From assembly GCF_000412675.1 (NCBI RefSeq), contig NC_021505.1, forward strand, positions 4,830,501 to 4,894,500: a stretch of DNA of 64,000 nt, given 5' to 3'. Position numbers and translations under genes: made by a program. The notes under the pieces were generated by a model. The model had not been told where the DNA came from and did no database searches. It saw only the letters and a program-made list of their open reading frames with translations. This document shows, in pieces, positions 23,230 to 31,996 of this stretch. Source of the DNA: Pseudomonas putida NBRC 14164 (lineage in GTDB: Bacteria > Pseudomonadota > Gammaproteobacteria > Pseudomonadales > Pseudomonadaceae). How positions within the stretch are numbered: the stretch's first letter is position 1; each line of letters opens with the position of its first letter.

Positions 23230-26187
23230 ATGCTTACCGACACCCTCCCTGACGACCAGCAAATGCTGATGACCCTCGCCGCACACCTCACTGCAGACTG
23301 CCCTGACATGCGCGAGCTGGCGCGTGAAGTCGCGCAACAACTCCTCGCGCGCCATGATCTGAAAGCGCTGGAGCCCGACAATGTCTACCTGCACCGTTTT
23401 CACACCGCCGTCAGCAGCCCTCGAACCTTCAACGGTTGGCAACACCTGGATCAGCCGTATGAATCCCTGACCCTGCCACAACTGGTGATGCACCGCTTCG
23501 ATGCCCAGGCCCAGGACAACGCTGACGTGCTCAGTTATCTCGCTGGCTTCTACAGCGATGGGCCAGGCAAGGACGCGTATGACGAGCGCAATGAAGTTCG
23601 ACTCGAAGCCAGGGACGTTCTGGATTATTTCTGGAGCATTGATTTTGCCACGGCATTCAAAACGCGGATGACGTCTTTCTGGGCCGAGCATTCAGAGAAC
23701 TTCCGCACGTTGGCCAAAGCCAACTTCATGAGCAAATTACTGGAAGTTTGCGCACAAGAGCCCTCATCAGCGCTAGCGCGTCACGCGCAGGATATCGCTG
23801 ACGACCTGGTGGGCAAAACAACCTGGCCGCCGTCGCTGGAGGCCCTGCAACAAAGGGTATTACCGGGTGGAGCTACGCGGGTCTGCGCGCTCGACATTGG
23901 CGGATATGTGGCGACGGACATCCTTCGCCTGCAATTGGCCAACGGCAGCCAGCTGATTTACATGCCGGGTGATGTCGACTGTCTGCATTATTTCCCGAAT
24001 AACCAGGCACTGTTCTGGTGGGTACTCTCTCACTGCACCCATGTCGAAAACCGAACCCGTTTCCTGGCACATTTTTCCCTCGACGACCGCGAAGAAGCTG
24101 ACGGCAAAGTCGGGCTGAACAACCTGATCGATCTGCTCTTTCATGGCTGGGGCAACCATGATTACAGCGGTCTCAACACCCTCGACCTGGCAATTGAAGA
24201 GGACGGTTTCGACTGGCTGCGCAACAAAGCTCGCCAGCGGATGATCGATGATGCGCATTTCTCTTTGCGCTCCAACGCAGACCTGCGCAGACAATTGTGG
24301 ATCGGCTACTTGAAGGCGGGCCTGCAGGTGTTCGGCCCTATGGCAGCAGTGAGTTGGCCGGTAGCTTTGGCGCTGGTGGGGGCTGGCATTGCTGAAATGG
24401 GTTTGAACATCTACCAGGCGATTCACGGGCACACGACGCGTGAACGCAAGGCAGGTATTACCGGCGCGATTTTCGCCGCCATCGAGACACTGTTCAATGC
24501 GACCTTTCTACTCAGTGCACCCGGCAAGCCCCTTAATGATTTCGCAGATGCGGCGCAAGCCAGCGCTGCGACCGAGGAAGGGTTAGCCCCGGCACCGGCG
24601 GAAGAATCAGCGCAAGAACACAGCGGGGAGCCCGAGGAGGAAAGTGCCTCAGAGGTGGCAGACGCAATTGAAACCTGGGTACCCCAGCCCTTCCGGCCAA
24701 CCGGCAGTTGGGACGCACTGCGCCCATTCGAGACGAATGTAGTACTTGGCAGCAGACCTGGCACAGGGTTTCTTGAAGGTATCCATATGCAGGATGGGCA
24801 GTTTTACGCACTGATCGACGACATGCCGTACCAAGTGCGTTTTGTACCCGAACTGCAATCCTGGACCGTCGTAGCCCCTGATAACCCTTTCTCTTTTTAC
24901 AAAAGCTTGCCGATCCGCCTGGATGCTGCAGGCCAGTGGCGCCCGGTAGAACGCCTTGGCCTCAACGGGGGCATGCTTTCGAGCCTGAAAATCTGGGGTC
25001 GGCCGTCAGCAAGCGCAAGCGTGCCGCCCTTGCCCGGCACCCCTTACGAAATACCAGCTGACTTGCGCGCCTCACTGACGGATGTTTCCGATGATGAGAT
25101 TACAGGTGCGCGAGCGTTCCTCGACGCCCCGGATCGACAGGCCGCCATAGCCCGCTTCCGCCAGCTGCGTGATCAGTTGGCGGCCGATGCCGATGCGTTC
25201 ATGGCCACAGTGCAAACACCGCCACGTCCACAGATACCCGAAATCCCCGCCAACGCTTCATCCAAAACCGTTTTCAAAACCCTGTACCAGAACACTAACG
25301 GCTTGGTGATTGGCGAAGCGCACAGTGGCCTTGGCAGCAAGCGATTGCTGATCGACAACATGCGCCTGCTACGCAAGCTGAAGGTGAAAACGCTGTACAT
25401 GGAGCACTTCACCACCGACTTTCAGCAAGCAGACATCGATACCTTCAACCGCACAGGCGTGATGCCGCAGGAGCTGGATCGCTATGTGGAAGGCCAGGAT
25501 GTCGGCCACCGCACCGACGCCGAAGGCCGCTACACCTTTCGACAGGTACTGGTCAGCGCACAGAAAAACGGCGTACGCATACAGCCCATCGACTGCATGG
25601 CCAGTTACCGCCAGGCGTGGGCGACACCCGTTTCCGATGTAGCACGCCAGCGCATGATGAACTTCCATGCACACTTGATTATCGAGGCAGACCAGGCAGC
25701 GCGCGGCTCGGGAAAATGGATTGCGCTGGTCGGCAGTACCCACGCCAACACCTTCCATGGCGTCACCGGCCTGGCTGAAACAGAAGGCGCGCTAGGCCTT
25801 CGTGTCGAAGACCGCCCGATCGGCGAACCTGACGCTTACAGCACAGACCCTGGTGTGGATGCCCTGGACGACGATGGCGCATTAAGGCATGTGCAAAGCG
25901 ACCTGCGGCTACGGGCCGGAGTGTTGACCACCCGCCCGCCATCAGCGGATTTTGAAAGCCTGCTGGTAAGGCCTGGCGATTACGCGATCGAACGTACCAA
26001 TGGCCAGGAATACCTGATCAACCGCAGCCGGGATTCGACCTTGCGACGCACGCTGATCAAGCGCGATGGGCGGTTTTACTACGTGGAGCGCCCCGACTGG
26101 CCGGCCATTCATGAACGTCGCTTTCAAAACCTTGCCGAGCTTCATGCCCGGCTGAGATTACGCGGCATGCAACACATTGCTCCTTGA
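23230..26187 (+). CDS. Large putative toxin/effector: DUF6543-like N-terminus and TIKI/ChaN-like C-terminal domain
   Basis: 985 residues (a GTG three bases upstream is also possible); no signal peptide. The N-terminal 400 residues resemble the dermonecrotic-toxin N-terminal domain found in large Pseudomonas toxins: VCALDIGGYVATDILRLQL, IYMPGD, HCTHVENRTRFLAHFSLDDR, WGNHDYSG, ALVGAGIAEMGLNIYQAIHGHTTRERKAG. Hydrophobic stretches lie at about 368-395 and 408-432, then an acidic linker. Residues 690-860 look like the TIKI/EreA/ChaN superfamily, which includes the C2 domain of Pasteurella toxin: GEAH (695-698), YMEHF (E725, H726), and GSTHANTF (H838). C-terminal ERTNGQEYLINRSRD resembles the linker repeat near 520. 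No cognate secretion or immunity gene is adjacent. Codon use looks less biased than in the flanking genes. Activity is not known. Confidence 0.72.
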   Translation: MLTDTLPDDQQMLMTLAAHLTADCPDMRELAREVAQQLLARHDLKALEPDNVYLHRFHTAVSSPRTFNGWQHLDQPYESLTLPQLVMHRFDAQAQDNADVLSYLAGFYSDGPGKDAYDERNEVRLEARDVLDYFWSIDFATAFKTRMTSFWAEHSENFRTLAKANFMSKLLEVCAQEPSSALARHAQDIADDLVGKTTWPPSLEALQQRVLPGGATRVCALDIGGYVATDILRLQLANGSQLIYMPGDVDCLHYFPNNQALFWWVLSHCTHVENRTRFLAHFSLDDREEADGKVGLNNLIDLLFHGWGNHDYSGLNTLDLAIEEDGFDWLRNKARQRMIDDAHFSLRSNADLRRQLWIGYLKAGLQVFGPMAAVSWPVALALVGAGIAEMGLNIYQAIHGHTTRERKAGITGAIFAAIETLFNATFLLSAPGKPLNDFADAAQASAATEEGLAPAPAEESAQEHSGEPEEESASEVADAIETWVPQPFRPTGSWDALRPFETNVVLGSRPGTGFLEGIHMQDGQFYALIDDMPYQVRFVPELQSWTVVAPDNPFSFYKSLPIRLDAAGQWRPVERLGLNGGMLSSLKIWGRPSASASVPPLPGTPYEIPADLRASLTDVSDDEITGARAFLDAPDRQAAIARFRQLRDQLAADADAFMATVQTPPRPQIPEIPANASSKTVFKTLYQNTNGLVIGEAHSGLGSKRLLIDNMRLLRKLKVKTLYMEHFTTDFQQADIDTFNRTGVMPQELDRYVEGQDVGHRTDAEGRYTFRQVLVSAQKNGVRIQPIDCMASYRQAWATPVSDVARQRMMNFHAHLIIEADQAARGSGKWIALVGSTHANTFHGVTGLAETEGALGLRVEDRPIGEPDAYSTDPGVDALDDDGALRHVQSDLRLRAGVLTTRPPSADFESLLVRPGDYAIERTNGQEYLINRSRDSTLRRTLIKRDGRFYYVERPDWPAIHERRFQNLAELHARLRLRGMQHIAP

Positions 26188-26208
26188 GCCAGGCAAGGCG
26201 CAGATACG

Positions 26209-26234
26209 ACAAGGGCGCCTTGCGGCGCCCTTGT
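26209..26234. terminator. Hairpin between the toxin-like gene and guaA
   Basis: ACAAGGGCGCC, four-base loop, GGCGCCCTTGT: a perfect 11-base-pair stem between the convergent stops at 26187 and 26243. Neither side has a long T-run, so it may act in both directions or only protect 3' ends. Confidence 0.55.
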
Positions 26235-26242
26235 GGCTCAAC

Positions 26243-27820
26243 TTATTCCCACTCGATAGTGGCCGGCGGCTTGCTCGACACATCGTAGGTAACGCGCGAG
26301 ATGCCTTCGATTTCGTTGATGATACGGCCGCTGACAGTTTCCAGCAGCTCGTATGGCAGGTGTGCCCAACGCGCGGTCATGAAGTCCACGGTCTCGACGG
26401 CACGCAGCGCGACAACCCAAGCGTAGCGACGGCCGTCGCCAACGACGCCAACCGACTTGACCGGCTGGAACACCACGAAGGCCTGGCTGGTCTTGTGGTA
26501 CCAGTCGGCCTTGCGCAGTTCTTCGATGAAGATGTGGTCGGCGCGACGCAGGATGTCGGCGTATTCCTTCTTCACTTCACCCAGGATGCGCACGCCCAGG
26601 CCCGGGCCCGGGAACGGGTGGCGGTAGACCATGTCGTACGGCAGGCCCAGTTCCAGGCCGATCTTGCGGACTTCGTCCTTGAACAGTTCACGCAGCGGCT
26701 CGACCAGCTTGAGGTTCATTTCCTCCGGCAGGCCACCCACGTTGTGGTGCGACTTGATCACGTGGGCCTTGCCGCTCTTGGCGCCAGCCGACTCGATCAC
26801 GTCCGGGTAGATGGTGCCCTGGGCGAGGAACTGGATGTTATCCAGCTTGCTGGCTTCGGCGTCGAAGATGTCGATGAAGGTGCGGCCGATGATCTTGCGC
26901 TTCTTCTCCGGGTCGGCTTCGCCTTCCAGGTTGTCGAGGAACTGCTTTTCAGCGTCGGCGCGGATCACCTTGACGCCCATGTTCTCTTTGAACATGGCCA
27001 TCACCTGGTCGCCTTCATGCAGGCGCAGCAGGCCGTTGTCGACGAAGACGCAGGTCAGCTGGTCGCCGATGGCGCGGTGCAGCAGTGCGGCAACCACCGA
27101 GCTGTCTACGCCGCCAGACAGGCCCAGCAGGACGTTGGCCGAACCGACTTGCGCACGCACCTGGGCGATGGCGTCTTCAACGATGTTGGAGGCGGTCCAC
27201 AGGGCCTCACAGCCGCAGATGTCCTGCACGAAACGGGACAGGATGCGACCGCCCTGCTTGGTGTGGGTCACCTCAGGGTGGAACTGCACGCCATAGTAGC
27301 CGCGAGTATCGTCGAACATGCCGGCGATCGGGCAGCTCGGGGTGCTGGCCAGTACATGGAAGTTGCCCGGCATCTGGGTGACCTTGTCACCGTGGCTCAT
27401 CCACACATCCAGGCCCAGCACGCCGTCGGCGTCAACGTGGTCTTCGATGCCGTCGAGCAGGCGGCTCTTGCCGACCACGTCAACGCGGGCATAACCGAAC
27501 TCACGCAGCTCGGAACCTTCGACCTTGCCGCCCATCTGTTCGGCCATGGTCTGCATGCCGTAGCAGATGCCCAGCACCGGTACGTTCAGGTCGAACACGG
27601 CCTGCGGGGCACGCGGGCTGTTGGCTTCGTGGACCGACTCGGGGCCGCCAGCGAGGATGATGCCGCGCGGGTTGAATTCGCGGATCGCTTCATCGTCCAT
27701 GTCGAACGGGTGCAGTTCGCAGTACACGCCGATTTCGCGCACGCGGCGGGCAATCAGCTGGGTGTACTGGGAACCGAAATCGAGGATCAGGATGCGGTGA
27801 GCGTGAATGTCGAGGGCCAT
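26243..27820 (-). CDS. guaA: GMP synthase (glutamine-hydrolysing)
   Basis: 525 residues, the usual length. Class I glutaminase domain with nucleophile in GICYGMQTM and GVQFHPEVTHT; ATP pyrophosphatase loop LGLSGGVDSSVVAALL; C-terminal dimerisation domain ending in ISRVTYDVSSKPPATIEWE. Converts XMP to GMP with glutamine. Lies 78 bases downstream of guaB in the same direction, the standard gua operon. Confidence 0.98.
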   Translation of the reverse strand: MALDIHAHRILILDFGSQYTQLIARRVREIGVYCELHPFDMDDEAIREFNPRGIILAGGPESVHEANSPRAPQAVFDLNVPVLGICYGMQTMAEQMGGKVEGSELREFGYARVDVVGKSRLLDGIEDHVDADGVLGLDVWMSHGDKVTQMPGNFHVLASTPSCPIAGMFDDTRGYYGVQFHPEVTHTKQGGRILSRFVQDICGCEALWTASNIVEDAIAQVRAQVGSANVLLGLSGGVDSSVVAALLHRAIGDQLTCVFVDNGLLRLHEGDQVMAMFKENMGVKVIRADAEKQFLDNLEGEADPEKKRKIIGRTFIDIFDAEASKLDNIQFLAQGTIYPDVIESAGAKSGKAHVIKSHHNVGGLPEEMNLKLVEPLRELFKDEVRKIGLELGLPYDMVYRHPFPGPGLGVRILGEVKKEYADILRRADHIFIEELRKADWYHKTSQAFVVFQPVKSVGVVGDGRRYAWVVALRAVETVDFMTARWAHLPYELLETVSGRIINEIEGISRVTYDVSSKPPATIEWE

Positions 27821-27898
27821 GACTCAATCTCGTCAGTGGAAATCGGAAACGACGCGGGGCTGTCGTGACAGCCCCGCATCCTTATATTGCTGGAAGCC

Positions 27899-29368
27899 TC
27901 AGCCTACGCGGTAGTTAGGGGCTTCTTTGGTGATTTGCACATCATGCACGTGGGACTCGGCCATGCCGGCACCGGTGATGCGTACAAATTCCGGCTTGGT
28001 GCGCATCTCTTCGATGGTTGCGCTGCCGGTGTAGCCCATGGACGAACGCAGGCCGCCCATCAGCTGGTGGATGATCGCGGCCAGGGCGCCCTTGTAAGGC
28101 ACGCGGCCTTCGATCCCCTCAGGAACAAGCTTCTCGGCGCCGGCCGAGGAGTCCTGGAAGTAACGGTCGGACGAACCTTGCGCCTGTGCCATGGCACCCA
28201 GCGAGCCCATGCCGCGGTAGGCCTTGTAGGAACGGCCCTGGAACAGTTCGACTTCACCCGGGGCCTCTTCGGTACCGGCGAACATCGAACCCATCATCAC
28301 GCAGGACGCACCGGCAACGATGGCCTTGGACAGGTCACCGGAGAAGCGGATACCGCCGTCGGCGATCAGTGGCACGCCAGTGCCTTCCAGTGCAGCGGCG
28401 ACGTTGGCGATGGCGCTGATTTGCGGCACGCCGACACCGGCAACGATACGGGTGGTGCAGATCGAGCCTGGGCCGATACCGACCTTGACGGCGTCAGCGC
28501 CAGCTTCGGCCAAAGCCTTGGCTGCGGCGCCGGTGGCGATGTTGCCGCCGATCACCTGCACTTGCGGGTAGGTTTCTTTAACCCAGCGAACGCGGTCGAT
28601 CACGCCTTTGGAGTGACCGTGGGCAGTGTCGACAACCACCACGTCAACGCCAGCGGCAACCAGGGCGGCAACGCGCTCGCCGGTGTCCTTGCCGGTGCCG
28701 ACCGCAGCGCCGACGCGCAGACGACCCTGGTCGTCCTTGCTGGCCAGCGGGTAGGCCTTGGCTTTTTCGATGTCCTTGACGGTCATCATGCCCTTGAGGC
28801 TGAACTTGTCGTCGACGATCAGGACTTTTTCCAGACGGTGCTTGTGCAGCAGCTCGCGGACTTCGTTCTTGTCGGCGCCTTCGCGGACCGTGACCAGACG
28901 CTCTTTGGGGGTCATCACGTCGCGGACCTTGGCGTCCAGGCGGGTTTCAAAGCGCACGTCACGGGAGGTGACGATACCGACCAGGTCGCCGTTCGCCAGC
29001 ACCGGAACACCGGAGATGTTGTTCAGGCGGGTCAGGTCGAACAGGTCACGCACGGTGGCGTCGGCTTCGATGGTGATCGGGTCCTTGACCACGCCAGCCT
29101 CGAACTTCTTGACCTTGCGTACTTCGCCGGCCTGCTGTTCGATGGTCATGTTCTTGTGGATGATGCCGATGCCGCCTTCCTGGGCCATGGCAATGGCCAG
29201 ACGCGCTTCGGTCACGGTATCCATGGCGGCGGAAACCAGCGGAATGTTCAGCTCGATGCCACGGGTCAAACGGGTCTTGAGACTGACTTCATTAGGCAGT
29301 ACCTCAGAGTAGCCAGGTACAAGGAGGATATCGTCGAAGGTCAGGGCTTCTTGGCTGATACGCAGCAT
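27899..29368 (-). CDS. guaB: IMP dehydrogenase
   Basis: 489 residues from the ATG on 29366-29368 (MLRISQEALTFDDILLVPGYSEVLP); the open frame upstream to 29590 is not part of the protein. TIM barrel with a CBS pair insert (about 95-205). Active-site loop GIGPGSICTTRIVAGVGVPQ with the catalytic Cys, and the GYRGMGSLGAM-type flap (YRGMGSLGAMAQ). Makes XMP from IMP, the first step to GMP. Operon with guaA. Confidence 0.98.
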   Translation of the reverse strand: MLRISQEALTFDDILLVPGYSEVLPNEVSLKTRLTRGIELNIPLVSAAMDTVTEARLAIAMAQEGGIGIIHKNMTIEQQAGEVRKVKKFEAGVVKDPITIEADATVRDLFDLTRLNNISGVPVLANGDLVGIVTSRDVRFETRLDAKVRDVMTPKERLVTVREGADKNEVRELLHKHRLEKVLIVDDKFSLKGMMTVKDIEKAKAYPLASKDDQGRLRVGAAVGTGKDTGERVAALVAAGVDVVVVDTAHGHSKGVIDRVRWVKETYPQVQVIGGNIATGAAAKALAEAGADAVKVGIGPGSICTTRIVAGVGVPQISAIANVAAALEGTGVPLIADGGIRFSGDLSKAIVAGASCVMMGSMFAGTEEAPGEVELFQGRSYKAYRGMGSLGAMAQAQGSSDRYFQDSSAGAEKLVPEGIEGRVPYKGALAAIIHQLMGGLRSSMGYTGSATIEEMRTKPEFVRITGAGMAESHVHDVQITKEAPNYRVG

Positions 29369-29454
29369 CGCGGGGGCTCCCGGGCGGGAAAAATGGAAGC
29401 GCGCCATTATACTCATGCAGGGCGCGCCGCTCAATGCAAAATAAGGGCCTTCGG

Positions 29455-30012
29455 TCAGCCTTGTGGCACTTTTACCTGCACCACGGCTACCGGCTGGTCG
29501 AGCCAGTCGGCAAAGCTGTCGAGAAAGGCCTGGGTAAACCCGGCCTCGCCCCAGTTGTTGAAGATGAACCCCAGGTTGGAAAAGGCACATGGCTGCAGGT
29601 AAATGAAGCCATTGATGTCATCTTCAAAGCCGCACAGCGGGCAGGTGAAGTTGTCGGTTACCGCCGGCGTCCACTCTTCCAGGCTTTCGAACAGCGGCTC
29701 GCCCACCTCGCGCCGGCACTCCGGGCAACCGGCTTCTTCGAGAAAGCCATCGGTGGGGGTGTAGATGCAGCGCTTGAGCACCACCTCCATGCCGTTGACC
29801 TGCTGGTCGAAGGGCAGCTTGTCCGGCTGGAGGGCCACCTTGCGCGCCCCTGCGGCCAGGGCATGGCCCATACGGTTGCCGGTGCGGCCACAGGTAGTCA
29901 GCTGTTCTTCAACGACCTTCTCGCGCACCAGCCAGCGCAGGATGGCGCGGGCGCGGGCTTCATGCACCGGTACGGTGGACAGCTTGGGAACGATGATGCT
30001 CTGGGTGTTCAT
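29455..30012 (-). CDS. Conserved zinc-ribbon protein of unknown function
   Basis: 185 residues, soluble. Contains two CxxC pairs (CPECRRE at about 96 and CPLCGFEDD at about 124) that should bind zinc, inside a compact domain with LQPCAFSNLGFIFNNWGEAGFTQAFLDSFADWL. I recognise it as conserved in pseudomonads, where some annotations call it a sugar ABC transporter ATPase. No Walker motif is visible, so that name is not supported. It is separated from guaB by 86 bases and from the next gene by 47 bases. Confidence 0.7.
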   Translation of the reverse strand: MNTQSIIVPKLSTVPVHEARARAILRWLVREKVVEEQLTTCGRTGNRMGHALAAGARKVALQPDKLPFDQQVNGMEVVLKRCIYTPTDGFLEEAGCPECRREVGEPLFESLEEWTPAVTDNFTCPLCGFEDDINGFIYLQPCAFSNLGFIFNNWGEAGFTQAFLDSFADWLDQPVAVVQVKVPQG

Positions 30013-30059
30013 GAACGGGGCAAGCCTGAAAAACGCCGGTAATGACGCAATTCTACCGC

Positions 30060-30815
30060 TCAGGCGCTCAGGTAGCGACCGATCAACGCCAGGCCGCTGG
30101 CCAGCACCAGCCAGGTGACCAGGCGAACAAAGGCTTCACGGGACAGCCGGTTGGTCAGCCGCCGCCCCACCCAGAGGCCGACGAACATGACTGGCAGCAA
30201 GCAGGCGGCGAGCAGCAGCAGGCTTTGGTCGGCATACACACCGGCGACCAGGAACAGCGTCAGGCGTACGACCGTGCTGCAACTGATCAGCGCGCTCTGG
30301 GTGGCGCGTACCTGTTCTTTCACTTCCAGCCGTGCGCTCAGGTAAAGGGCATACAGAAACCCGCCGCTGCCGAACAGCGCCCCGAACAAACCGCCTGCCG
30401 TACCCATCGGCACCGCCCACAACCCCGACAGGCTGGCCGGCCGCACTTTCACTGCCAGCCCGTACAACGCATAGGCGGTCACGAACACCCCCATCAACAG
30501 CAGCAAAATGTCGGACTTCAGTTGCAGCAGGAACATCACGCCCAATGTGCAGCCCAGGGCCATGAACGGCAACAGCCGTAACAACTCGCTGCGCACCACA
30601 TCCCGGCGCGACGGCAGCAGGTTGCCGAACGCGGCAACAAAGTCCAGCAGCACCAGCAGCGGGATGATGCGTGACAACGGCATGAAATGGATCAGTACCG
30701 GCCCGGCCACCAGCGCGGTACCGAAACCGGCAATACCAAAGACGATGTAGGCAACACCAACACCCAGCAGGATGGGTAACCAGTCAAGGCCGGAAAAAGA
30801 CGGTTGGGCAAGCAT
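30060..30815 (-). CDS. TSUP (TauE/SafE) family permease
   Basis: 251 residues with seven or eight membrane helices. The duplicated TSUP signatures are visible: FGIAGFGTALVAGPVLIHFMPLSRIIPLLVLLDFVAA in the first half and AGGLFGALFGSGGFLYALYL in the second. The family exports or imports sulfite, sulfonates and related anions; the substrate cannot be read from sequence. It is divergent from a LysR regulator, which may control it. Confidence 0.88.
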   Translation of the reverse strand: MLAQPSFSGLDWLPILLGVGVAYIVFGIAGFGTALVAGPVLIHFMPLSRIIPLLVLLDFVAAFGNLLPSRRDVVRSELLRLLPFMALGCTLGVMFLLQLKSDILLLLMGVFVTAYALYGLAVKVRPASLSGLWAVPMGTAGGLFGALFGSGGFLYALYLSARLEVKEQVRATQSALISCSTVVRLTLFLVAGVYADQSLLLLAACLLPVMFVGLWVGRRLTNRLSREAFVRLVTWLVLASGLALIGRYLSA

Positions 30816-30912
30816 GGCAGCAATTCCTGGGAAGACAGGCCAAGGTTAGCCAGCGATGAGCCATGCCGACTAATATGCCTTTATCGCCAAAGCCATCTCG
30901 AAAAGGCATGAC

Positions 30913-31791
30913 ATGACGTCGATCCGCCAGTTGCGTTACTTCGTGGAAATCGCCGAGTGCGGCAGTTTCAGCGCTGCCGCCGAACGGCTGTACATCGCCC
31001 AGTCGGCGCTTAGCAGGCAGATAAAGGAGCTGGAGCAGCAACTGGGCACGCCGCTGTTCGAGCGCACCGCGCGCCTGCCACGCCTGACACTGGCCGGCCA
31101 GGCCTTTCTGGAACGGTCGCGGCGCTTGCTGGCCGACCTGGCACAGGCCGAGCGCGTAACCCGCGACATTGGCCAGGGGCTGCAAGGCAGCCTGCGCCTG
31201 AACCATTCCAGTACCGTGCCGCTGACCGGCACGCTGCTGGCTCGCCTGGGCAACTACCTGAAAGACAACCCGGGGGTTTCGCTGGAGATCGCCCAGCAGT
31301 CTTCGGAGGCACAGCTGGAGGATATTGCTGCCGGGCGGCTGGACATCGGCCTGCTGCGCTTGCCAGTGCTGCGTCAGCACGAAGGACTGGCGCTGCACGA
31401 ACTGTTCAGCGAACCCTTGTTGCTGGCGGTTGCTGCCGGGCACCCCTTGGCCAGCGCGCCACGGGTGAAGCTGGAGCAGTTGAGGGACGAACGCTTTATT
31501 TCCATCCCGCATCGGGACCGTGGCGGGCTGAGCTACCTGTCGGCTTCGCTGTGCATGGAGGCGGGCTTTTTCCCGCAAGCCGCGCAGGTGCTGTCGCGCA
31601 AGACCACGCAGTTGCAGCTTATTCAGGCGGAGTTCGGGGTAGCGCTGTTGCCGCAGTGCATGCGCGAGATTGCGCCGGCTTCAGTCAGCTTCGTAGCGCT
31701 GGAAGGTGATTGCCAGAGCACAGTGGCACTGGCCTGTCGTCGTGATGCGGGGCAGATGGTGCGGCAGTTCGTGGCGACGATGCAGGGCTGA
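30913..31791 (+). CDS. LysR-family transcriptional regulator
   Basis: 292 residues. N-terminal winged helix-turn-helix (SIRQLRYFVEIAECGSFSAAAERLYIAQSALSRQIKELEQQLGTPLFER) and a C-terminal effector-binding domain. Divergent from the TSUP permease with a 97-base gap, the usual place for a LysR target. The effector is unknown. Confidence 0.92.
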   Translation: MTSIRQLRYFVEIAECGSFSAAAERLYIAQSALSRQIKELEQQLGTPLFERTARLPRLTLAGQAFLERSRRLLADLAQAERVTRDIGQGLQGSLRLNHSSTVPLTGTLLARLGNYLKDNPGVSLEIAQQSSEAQLEDIAAGRLDIGLLRLPVLRQHEGLALHELFSEPLLLAVAAGHPLASAPRVKLEQLRDERFISIPHRDRGGLSYLSASLCMEAGFFPQAAQVLSRKTTQLQLIQAEFGVALLPQCMREIAPASVSFVALEGDCQSTVALACRRDAGQMVRQFVATMQG

Positions 31792-31807
31792 AGGCACCGG
31801 TTGCGGT

Positions 31808-31928
31808 CTTGTGGGAGCGGCCTTGCGTCGCGAAAGGGCCGCAACGCGGCCCCGGCACTTCATGCGGCGAAGCTGAAAACCTGGGGCCGCTTCGCAGCCC
31901 TTTCGCGACGCAAGGCCGCTCCCACAAG
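31808..31928. repeat. REP pair (GCGACGCAAGGCCGCTCCCA subfamily)
   Basis: Inverted copies of CTTGTGGGAGCGGCCTTGCG ... CGCGAAAGGGC, about 120 bases overall. Between the LysR gene and xseA. Related to the pair at 54.5 kb. Confidence 0.93.
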
Positions 31929-31996
31929 GGTTAGGTCAAGGCTGGCAGTAGGGGCAAGACAGACAACCGGGGCCGATGTCCTTTATGATGCCTGCC

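Noticed and set aside
29369..29590. N-terminal extension of guaB
   Set aside because: IMP dehydrogenases start at MLRISQEALTFDD; the extension overlaps the promoter region and has no family match.
29455..30012. Sugar ABC transporter ATPase as a name for the zinc-ribbon protein
   Set aside because: No Walker A, signature or Walker B motif; only two CxxC pairs are visible.
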